This document shows, in pieces, positions 1 to 4,247 of a stretch of 6,259 nt of DNA; position 1 is the stretch's first letter; every line of letters starts with the position of its first letter. The stretch covers positions 248 through 6,506 of the forward strand of contig DIWN01000030.1 of assembly GCA_002423495.1 (NCBI GenBank), written 5' to 3'. The translations under genes were made by a program, and so were the position numbers. The stretch comes from Anaerolineaceae bacterium UBA6105. Its GTDB lineage: Bacteria; Chloroflexota; Anaerolineae; Anaerolineales; Anaerolineaceae. The notes under the pieces are model-generated. The model had not been told where the DNA came from. It did no database searches and saw only the letters and a list, made by a program, of their open reading frames with translations.

Positions 1-1332
1 TGCCCAGGTGGGGCTGAGGGTCAGCCGCGCCTGGGGATGAGTCTGCCTAAATTCCAGGATCTTTTCGCTAAGCTGCTGCCCGCCCCACTGCATTCCGTAG
101 AGAGAATAATCGCTATACCAGGTTGGTCCGTTCAGGATAGCATCGCGCGTCATCCAGCCTGCCGTTGCAGTCAGCGCCAATGCCAGCCCAAGCACGGGCA
201 GGCGCCAATCCTTCAATTTCGCGCTGAGCCATAGCAGGATTTCATTCACTCCAATAGCCGTCAGCAGTGCCAGCGACACCAACATCACCAGCACCCTCGT
301 GATTGCCAGGTCCACCAAAGCCGCACCGCTTGGGGCAAGCAGAAGCGCGATCAGCAGCACGCGGTTGGCAGGCTCCTTGCGTCTGCGCAGGCAGCACCAC
401 AGCCCGAGAAGCGTAAAGGGCAAAAACTGCCAGGGTAAATGCCCATAGCCTTTCATCAGGTGGCGGATCAGGTCATGCTCGTTCGGGAAGTACCAGTAAA
501 GTGGGTTAAAGCCCTTCAACCAGCGCCAAAAAAATAGGCTGAACTTTTCAACCAGGCTGATACCGCTGACCCAATAGGAGTGCACGATGCGCAAATGCTG
601 CCCGAAGGCTTCGGCGTGTGTCAGCCGGAAGACCAGGTAGGGGGCAGCCAACAGCACCAGGGCGGCCAACCCTCTCCGCCAGCTTTTGGGGTCTTCAAAG
701 TGGTAGCGCCAATCCACCAGCAAAAAAACCACACCGCTGAGCACCACCACCAGCTGCAAGGGGCTGTAACTGTAAAAAGCCAGTGCTCCAGCAGCCAAAG
801 CGGGTATCAGCCAGCGCCGATCCTTAAGGCGGTAATTGGCATAGAGGAATAGAAACAGGCAGTAGAAGGACGCCCCAAGCACGGTCTCAAAGGCGGTGCG
901 CGAATGCAGGAACCATGCGGGGATAACGCTGACCAGGTAGGGCGTCAGCCACCAAAAGCGCGCCTTGAAATGGTCACGCAGGGTGAGCCCGCCAAATAGT
1001 GGAAAGAGGAGGGTGATCAACGCAGGCAAGCCTCGTGTAAGCCAGACCGAGTTGGGTAGCCAGGTGATCAATACCTGCAGCCAGACTGAAAGTGAGAGGT
1101 TATACTGCCCGCCATTTTCAAAGTAGACCGGAAAGAGGCTTCCATTCAGGTCCCGCAAGCCCCTGCCCACCAGGTCCCTCGCAATCATGGTCTGAATCGC
1201 TTCGTCAGAGAAAAAGTAGATCGGGAATTGGTCCAACGCAATGAAGCGCGTCAGCAGATAGAGTGCCAGCCCGAGCGTAAAAAGGACCAGGGCAGTTTTA
1301 GGTTTAGTTTCGGTAGAAGCCTGCTCTGACAT
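1..1332 (-). CDS. GT-C fold membrane glycosyltransferase (GT39/PMT-like), 3' end outside window
   Basis: The reading frame is open without a stop from the ATG at 1332 to the window edge, giving 444 residues. The product is a very hydrophobic multi-pass protein. A first membrane segment (about residues 13-31) is followed by an outward loop with FFSDEA (Asp43-Glu44), the place where GT-C/GT39 enzymes carry their catalytic acidic residue. SRTAFE at 144-149 and FRLTHAEAF at about 235-243 also resemble this class. At least eight further hydrophobic stretches follow. Family knowledge: such enzymes sit in the cytoplasmic membrane and transfer a sugar from a polyprenyl-phosphate donor to a lipid, polymer or protein. 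The substrate here cannot be told. The ATG is the first one after an AT-rich leader, but no clear Shine-Dalgarno precedes it. The family assignment is fairly secure; the specific function is unknown. Confidence 0.75.
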   Translation of the reverse strand, partial: MSEQASTETKPKTALVLFTLGLALYLLTRFIALDQFPIYFFSDEAIQTMIARDLVGRGLRDLNGSLFPVYFENGGQYNLSLSVWLQVLITWLPNSVWLTRGLPALITLLFPLFGGLTLRDHFKARFWWLTPYLVSVIPAWFLHSRTAFETVLGASFYCLFLFLYANYRLKDRRWLIPALAAGALAFYSYSPLQLVVVLSGVVFLLVDWRYHFEDPKSWRRGLAALVLLAAPYLVFRLTHAEAFGQHLRIVHSYWVSGISLVEKFSLFFWRWLKGFNPLYWYFPNEHDLIRHLMKGYGHLPWQFLPFTLLGLWCCLRRRKEPANRVLLIALLLAPSGAALVDLAITRVLVMLVSLALLTAIGVNEILLWLSAKLKDWRLPVLGLALALTATAGWMTRDAILNGPTWYSDYSLYGMQWGGQQLSEKILEFRQTHPQARLTLSPTWA

Positions 1333-1358
1333 AGTTTGATTTTAATGGATAATCTTAT

Positions 1359-1364
1359 ATTATA
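1359..1364 (-). promoter_or_regulatory. possible -10 element for the glycosyltransferase gene
   Basis: Read on the minus strand this is TATAAT, in an AT-rich stretch (about 1338-1370) about 27 bases before the ATG at 1332. No convincing -35 lies 16-18 bp upstream, where the tandem GTAGGG units begin. In such AT-rich sequence the hexamer could arise by chance. Confidence 0.3.
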
Positions 1365-1368
1365 TTTT

Positions 1369-1410
1369 TAGGGCGATTTGGTCGTAGGGCGATCTGGTTG
1401 TAGGGCGAGA
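1369..1410 (+). repeat. tandem 16-bp TAGGGCGA units at left end of repeat A
   Basis: Two units of 16 bp, TAGGGCGATTTGGTCG (1369-1384) and TAGGGCGATCTGGTTG (1385-1400), are followed by a partial third, TAGGGCGAGA (1401-1410). They resemble the repeat terminus CGTAGGGCGAGATTG and look like accumulated left ends. An equivalent single unit precedes repeat C at 2497-2512. Confidence 0.7.
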
Positions 1411-1610
1411 CAAAGTACCCGCGATGTAGGGTATTGGAAGCACTGCGGCCATAATCAAACGAAAATCTTTGCGTGCTTCCTATCCGCCATCAAACCATTG
1501 GGCATTCGCAATAATCAATCCTCGCTATCCAGGTTACCGTCGTCGGCGGATTGAGGGCACGATACGTTCGTCCATCACAACATTTACGGTGCCCTCAAGC
1601 TCGCCCTTCA
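1385..1610 (+). repeat. structured repeat, copy A (damaged left end)
   Basis: This copy is close to copy C: about seven substitutions over the roughly 175 bp from 1434 onward. It keeps the three inner arms at exactly the same spacing: GGAAGCAC 1436-1443 with GTGCTTCC 1473-1480, ATCCGCC 1482-1488 with GGCGGAT 1545-1551, and GAGGGCAC 1553-1560 with GTGCCCTC 1589-1596. The left terminus is interrupted relative to C by 23 extra bases (1411-1433), which themselves contain TACCC...GGGTA. The right terminus has changed too (CAAGCTCGCCCTT instead of CAATCTCGCCCTA), so the closing stem is lost. It is probably an immobile, decaying copy. Confidence 0.85.
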
Positions 1611-1700
1611 ACTAAACATCCCACGATGAAGGGACTAGCAAGAACAATAAACTTGACTTCAGACTACGAAGCCATTGCCGGTGATCTTAACAACAGTGTG

Positions 1701-1889
1701 CGTAGGGCGAGATTGGAAGCACTGTATACATTATCATGAAGAGATTTTTGTGTGCTTCCTATCCGCCGTCAATCCATCAATTGTTTACAACAAACAAGCC
1801 TTGCTACCCAAATTGTCGTTATCGGCGAATTGAGGGCACAATACGCTCATCCGTCAGACTGTTCGCAGTGCCCTCAATTTCGCCCTACG
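1701..1889 (+). repeat. structured repeat, copy B (intact, diverged loops)
   Basis: The 189-bp element is closed by CGTAGGGCGAGATTG (1701-1715) and CAATTTCGCCCTACG (1875-1889), complementary apart from one G-T pair. Inside are GGAAGCAC 1715-1722 with GTGCTTCC 1752-1759 (29-nt loop), ATCCGCC 1761-1767 with GGCGAAT 1824-1830 (one C-A mismatch, with an extra G1768-C1823 pair), and AATTGAGGGCAC 1828-1839 with GTGCCCTCAATT 1868-1879 (28-nt loop). It has the same length as copy C, but the loops differ strongly. Its right end is 37 bp from the transposase start, so it also borders the transposase promoter. Confidence 0.88.
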
Positions 1890-1890
1890 A

Positions 1891-1920
1891 TTTACAAATT
1901 ATTAGATGTGTTGATAAAAT
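1891..1920 (+). promoter_or_regulatory. probable promoter of the RAYT gene
   Basis: TTTACA (1891-1896, five of six matches to TTGACA) and TAAAAT (1915-1920, five of six to TATAAT) are 18 bp apart. TG at 1912-1913 forms an extended -10. Transcription should begin close to 1927, which is the ATG itself. That fits the absence of a Shine-Dalgarno and suggests a leaderless mRNA. The -35 box starts one or two bases after repeat B ends. Confidence 0.5.
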
Positions 1921-1926
1921 CTTTCC

Positions 1927-2445
1927 ATGCCGAACTATCGACGCAATTATGTGCCCGGTGGAACTTACTTCTTCACGCTTGTCACTTATCAAAGAAGGAA
2001 ATACTTTGACACTCCAAACAAACTGGATCTGCTACACGCTAAAATAAGGCGGGTTCAAAGAAACAAGCCATTTGAGTTACTTGCCTATTGCCTCCTCCCG
2101 GACCACGTGCATTTATTGATCGAACTACCACAAGGAGATAGTGATTTTTCAATAAGGATGCGTGAAATCAAACGGTTAACCACCTTGTGGATGAAACGCG
2201 AGTCATCGAAAAATATCAACCAAGTTTGGCAAGATAAATATTGGGAACATACGATTAGAGATAAGAAGGATTTACAGACGCATTTCGATTATATACATTA
2301 CAATCCCATCAAACACGGTCTGATGGAAACCTATGATGGGTGGAAGTGGTCAAGTTTCAGGGATTATTTTGATGGGAATGCCAAAGATTTCGAGATGATA
2401 GATCCTGATCGATTCAATTATCATCAGGGGGGTTTTGGGGAGTAA
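1927..2445 (+). CDS. REP-associated tyrosine transposase (RAYT, Y1/HUH type)
   Basis: The product is 172 residues, a normal length for a single-domain RAYT. The N-terminus (YRRNYVPGGTYFFTLVTYQRR, with R5/R6, G11-G12 and F15-F16) is typical of the family. The HUH metal-binding motif is H60-V61-H62 within CLLPDHVHLLIE. The probable nucleophile is Tyr122 in YIHYNPIKHGL, preceded by WQDKYWEHTIRD (101-112), and the WKWSSF block (139-144) follows. All key residues are present, so the enzyme could be active. Family knowledge: RAYTs are relatives of the IS200/IS605 TnpA that act on single-stranded REP hairpins and are usually single-copy genes flanked by them. Here the gene sits between repeats B and C. 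No Shine-Dalgarno precedes the ATG, while a promoter matches a leaderless start. Its base composition is more AT-rich than the surrounding genes, consistent with acquisition. Confidence 0.93.
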   Translation: MPNYRRNYVPGGTYFFTLVTYQRRKYFDTPNKLDLLHAKIRRVQRNKPFELLAYCLLPDHVHLLIELPQGDSDFSIRMREIKRLTTLWMKRESSKNINQVWQDKYWEHTIRDKKDLQTHFDYIHYNPIKHGLMETYDGWKWSSFRDYFDGNAKDFEMIDPDRFNYHQGGFGE

Positions 2446-2496
2446 TGTCTCAATTATCTTGGTATGACACGCAAGCCTTGTGGGACGATTTACCTG

Positions 2497-2512
2497 TAGG
2501 GCGATCTGGTCG
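2497..2512 (+). repeat. extra 16-bp TAGGGCGA unit before repeat C
   Basis: TAGGGCGATCTGGTCG directly precedes the true left end of copy C and differs by one base from the unit at 1385-1400 before copy A. Sharing this extra unit suggests that A and C descend from the same copy, including its left flank. Confidence 0.65.
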
Positions 2513-2699
2513 TAGGGCGAGATTGGAAGCACTGTGGCCATAATCAAACGGAAATCTTTGCGTGCTTCCTATCCGCCATCAAACCATTGGGCATTCGCAA
2601 TAAACAATCCTCGCTATCCAAGTTACCGTCGTCGGCGGATTGAGGGCACGATACGTTCGTCCATCACAACATTTGCGGTGCCCTCAATCTCGCCCTACG
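2511..2699 (+). repeat. structured repeat, copy C (intact, perfect termini)
   Basis: The 189-bp element has perfect inverted termini, CGTAGGGCGAGATTG (2511-2525) and CAATCTCGCCCTACG (2685-2699); the flanking T2510/A2700 extends the match to 16 bp. Inner arms: GGAAGCAC 2525-2532 with GTGCTTCC 2562-2569, ATCCGCC 2571-2577 with GGCGGAT 2634-2640, and ATTGAGGGCAC 2639-2649 with GTGCCCTCAAT 2678-2688. Arms are adjacent, separated by no more than one base, so one strand can form a compact four-way junction. Some base pairs at the junction compete (2685-2686 can pair with the closing stem or the last arm). It ends one base before the Nudix stop codon. There is no T-run, so it is not an ordinary terminator. 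Confidence 0.9.
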
Positions 2700-2700
2700 A

Positions 2701-3261
2701 TTAACTTTGTCCAGAGGTGTTGGCCGTTCGCAACCAAAGCAAAAGTGCTGTCAGTCCAAGCCCATCCTGCATCTCGCCCCGCGTGATAAGGGCTTCCACC
2801 TCGTCCCTGGAAAACCAGCCGACTTCACTGATCTCATTCGGATCAAAACTGCCGGTTTCTTCGCCGGCCTTACAAAATACGATCTGGAACAGTTTGTTGC
2901 TGCTGCCCTGCTGAGGATAATAGGTGTACACCAGGCGGTGTTCAAAGGATTCAAACCCCGTTTCTTCCCGCACCTCGCGTCGGGCGGATTCCAAGACGTC
3001 TTCGCCCTCTTCCACACCCCCTGCCGGCACCGACCAGGTGCAGGTCATGCTTGTGTAGCGCGGCACGCGGCAGAGCACCACCTGCCCCCGATCGTTCTCC
3101 ACCACCACCCCCACCGCCGGACGCGGAAACTCCACGTAGTGAAAACGTTCGATTATGCATCCGTTCGGCTGACGGACGCGGTCAAGGTGCAGCCGCATGT
3201 ATTCGCTTTCAAAGAAAGTCTCGCGGCTCAGGCGCTCGGGTAACTGGTTTTCTTCACTCAT
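2701..3261 (-). CDS. Nudix hydrolase, ADP-ribose pyrophosphatase-like
   Basis: The product is 186 residues and carries a complete Nudix box at residues 81-103, matching GX5EX7REUXEEXGU exactly: G81, E87, R95-E96, E99-E100 and G102. The glutamates bind Mg2+ and catalyse cleavage of a nucleoside diphosphate linked to another group. The region before the box (about 36-80) supplies the usual beta strands. Downstream, YYPQQGSSNK (114-123) has a proline in the area where ADP-ribose pyrophosphatases carry one, so an ADP-sugar or ADP-ribose substrate is plausible but not proved. The ATG at 3261 lies 30 bp after the zinc-ribbon gene on the same strand, suggesting co-transcription, with only a weak ribosome site visible. 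The stop codon TAA (2703-2701) directly touches repeat C. Confidence 0.88.
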   Translation of the reverse strand: MSEENQLPERLSRETFFESEYMRLHLDRVRQPNGCIIERFHYVEFPRPAVGVVVENDRGQVVLCRVPRYTSMTCTWSVPAGGVEEGEDVLESARREVREETGFESFEHRLVYTYYPQQGSSNKLFQIVFCKAGEETGSFDPNEISEVGWFSRDEVEALITRGEMQDGLGLTALLLWLRTANTSGQS

Positions 3262-3291
3262 TCTGTCTGTTTTGCCGCCAGGTGTGTGAGC

Positions 3292-3789
3292 TTACCTTCT
3301 TTGGGCAACCGCCACTGAAATCAATCCGATCATCATGCCAAATATCGGCAGCAAGAGTACCGTCTGGGGTAAGGTCCCTTTGAGGACTTGGAAAATAAAG
3401 TACGCAAGGGATAAGAATGAGAAAATTGTCAGAACAATCCCCATCACCTTAAGATTGCGTGCAGGTGAGAGCCTCACATCAGGCGCCAGCTCCGTGAGCC
3501 CAGGCTCTGATACTGGAAAAACAGAGGCTTCCGGTAATGGCAGTTCGGGTGCGGGTTCAGTGGGCTCTGGGATTGATTCAGGCTCTTCAGGCAGTGGGAT
3601 TAGCTCAGGCTCTTCAGGCACTGCCACTGGCTCAGGCTCAGCGAGCTCTTCCTCCGCCTGGGCAAGCTCCGCTAAAAGAACCTCTTGAACTCGTGGGGTC
3701 AACAGATGCCCGCACCAGGGGCACTCAACTGTGCCAGGGGTCAACTCCGCGGTGCAGGCGGGGCATTGGACTTTAGTTTCTTCGCTCAT
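3292..3789 (-). CDS. zinc-ribbon protein with acidic Pro/Glu linker and two membrane helices
   Basis: The product is 165 residues from the chosen ATG at 3789. Residues 9-27 form a zinc ribbon (C9-x2-C12, C23-x2-C26-G). Residues about 45-105 are a linker rich in proline and glutamate, including two tandem nine-residue units (PEEPELIP/PEEPESIP). Two hydrophobic helices follow (about 115-136 and 143-161), with a short basic tail AQRR. It is probably a membrane-anchored protein with the ribbon in the cytoplasm; no specific function is recognised. An upstream in-frame ATG at 3825 would add 12 residues. It is rejected because AAAGGAG lies just before the ATGATG pair at 3792/3789, six bases from the second ATG. 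The Nudix gene follows after 30 bp. Confidence 0.75.
   Translation of the reverse strand: MSEETKVQCPACTAELTPGTVECPWCGHLLTPRVQEVLLAELAQAEEELAEPEPVAVPEEPELIPLPEEPESIPEPTEPAPELPLPEASVFPVSEPGLTELAPDVRLSPARNLKVMGIVLTIFSFLSLAYFIFQVLKGTLPQTVLLLPIFGMMIGLISVAVAQRR
3568..3621 (-). repeat. 27-bp tandem duplication inside the zinc-ribbon gene
   Basis: Two adjacent 27-bp units (3595-3621 and 3568-3594) match at 23 of 27 positions and share the 16-bp block TCAGGCTCTTCAGGCA. Each encodes nine residues (xPEEPExIP), so the frame is kept. Shorter PEP-type runs on both sides suggest the linker grew by slippage. Confidence 0.75.
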
Positions 3790-3795
3790 CATAAA

Positions 3796-3802
3796 CTCCT
3801 TT
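3796..3802 (-). promoter_or_regulatory. ribosome binding site of the zinc-ribbon gene
   Basis: AAAGGAG on the minus strand lies three bases before ATG 3792 and six before ATG 3789. This supports the start at 3789 over that at 3825. Confidence 0.65.
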
Positions 3803-3881
3803 GCCTGCCTAAAACTGATAAACAAGTCTGGGGCAAGGCGGAAAACAAACGATCATCCGATTAATGTTTCCAACATAAACG

Positions 3882-3887
3882 ATTATA
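3882..3887 (-). promoter_or_regulatory. candidate -10 element for the zinc-ribbon/Nudix operon
   Basis: On the minus strand this reads TATAAT, a perfect consensus, about 93 bp before the ATG at 3789. A start near 3875 would leave a leader of about 86 nt. It lies exactly 17 bp from the opposing TATAAT of the gatC promoter, so each hexamer occupies the other's -35 position. No separate good -35 is seen. Confidence 0.4.
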
Positions 3888-3904
3888 GCATTGCTTGCCT
3901 ACGG

Positions 3905-3910
3905 TATAAT
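3905..3910 (+). promoter_or_regulatory. candidate -10 element of the gatCAB operon
   Basis: This is a perfect TATAAT with an expected start near 3917, giving a leader of about 22 nt before gatC. No good -35 is found at 17 bp, where the sequence is ATTATA. If real, this start excludes an upstream TTG at 3891 as the gatC start. Confidence 0.55.
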
Positions 3911-3925
3911 TCGCTTCAGCAAATC

Positions 3926-3935
3926 AAAAGGAAAG
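3926..3935 (+). promoter_or_regulatory. ribosome binding site of gatC
   Basis: AAAAGGAAAG lies three bases before the ATG at 3939 and fixes this start. The longer frame from TTG 3891 adds 16 residues unlike any GatC N-terminus. Confidence 0.65.
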
Positions 3936-3938
3936 CCC

Positions 3939-4247
3939 ATGAGCATTAGCAAAATCAGTCCCGAACTTTTTCACAAGCTGGTTGGTTTGGCAGCGCTTGA
4001 ACTCACCGATGAGGAAAGCGCTTACCTTCTGACTGAAATGAACCACCAGCTCAGCTCAGTCAACGCCCTCCTGCAGGTGCCGCTCGAAGAAAACATCCTG
4101 CCCACCCTGCACGGCATCGATTGCGCGGGCGCGGGTCCGCGCACAGACGTCTGGCAGCCTTTTCCCACGCCAGGTGAAATTTTGGCTGGCGCGCCTGAAA
4201 CTGAAGATGGCATGTTCGCCGTCCCGGACGTGAAAGGAGCGAAATGA
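3939..4247 (+). CDS. gatC: Asp/Glu-tRNA amidotransferase subunit C
   Basis: The product is 102 residues, close to the usual length of about 95-100. It has the family pattern in order: an N-terminal helix with LAALELTDEE (17-26), a helix with LLTEMNHQLSSVNALLQ (30-46), then PTLHG (55-59), PRTDVWQP (67-74), the segment ILAGAPE (80-86) and the end GMFAVPDV (90-97). GatC has no catalytic role. It wraps as a mostly extended belt around the GatA-GatB interface and stabilises the cytoplasmic GatCAB complex. It is the first gene of the operon; its stop TGA overlaps the gatA ATG as ATGA, so translation is probably coupled. Confidence 0.95.
   Translation: MSISKISPELFHKLVGLAALELTDEESAYLLTEMNHQLSSVNALLQVPLEENILPTLHGIDCAGAGPRTDVWQPFPTPGEILAGAPETEDGMFAVPDVKGAK
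4233..4239 (+). promoter_or_regulatory. ribosome binding site of gatA inside gatC
   Basis: AAAGGAG lies four bases before the ATG at 4244, within the last codons of gatC. It confirms the overlapping start. Confidence 0.7.

Larger units (their letters stand above)
1369..2700. mobile_element. RAYT transposase island with three structured repeats
   Basis: The segment lies between the divergent glycosyltransferase gene and the stop codon of the Nudix gene. It holds repeat A, a 90-bp unique spacer, repeat B, the RAYT gene, a 65-bp gap and repeat C, with all repeats and the gene in the same orientation. It is visibly more AT-rich than its neighbours. By analogy with RAYT genes flanked by REP/BIME sequences (sometimes called REPtrons), the repeats are probably the enzyme's DNA substrates. 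No target-site duplication of the whole island could be seen. The boundaries are my reading of where repeat-like sequence starts and ends. Confidence 0.65.

Noticed and set aside
1551..1739. Plus-strand frame of 62 codons crossing from repeat A through the unique spacer into repeat B
   Set aside because: It begins and ends in repeat sequence, has no ribosome site, and its internal ATG at 1626 gives only 37 residues ending in translated repeat terminus (RRARLEAL). The spacer part could be a gene scrap, but nothing recognisable supports it.
1736..2047. Plus-strand frame of 103 codons overlapping repeat B and the start of the RAYT gene
   Set aside because: It is translated repeat sequence plus an alternative frame of a well-supported gene; no family features.
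1701..2699. Target-site duplications around repeats B and C
   Set aside because: Bases flanking the two sides (GTGTG/ATTTA for B, CTGGT/ATTAA for C) do not match, consistent with a RAYT/IS200-type mechanism that makes none, but giving no positive evidence.
2510..2700. Intrinsic terminator for the Nudix gene in repeat C
   Set aside because: The hairpins have long loops of 28-29 nt and no T-run follows on the minus strand.
1369..2700. CRISPR array
   Set aside because: Only three long, internally palindromic repeats with unequal spacing and a transposase gene between two of them; no short direct repeats with regular spacers and no cas genes.
2707..3243. Plus-strand frame of 178 codons opposite the Nudix gene
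   Set aside because: The opposite strand carries an exact Nudix box; this frame has no motif and no ribosome site.
3891..3938. Upstream TTG extension of gatC by 16 residues
   Set aside because: The TATAAT at 3905-3910 and the ribosome site at 3926-3935 both place the start at ATG 3939, where GatC homology begins.
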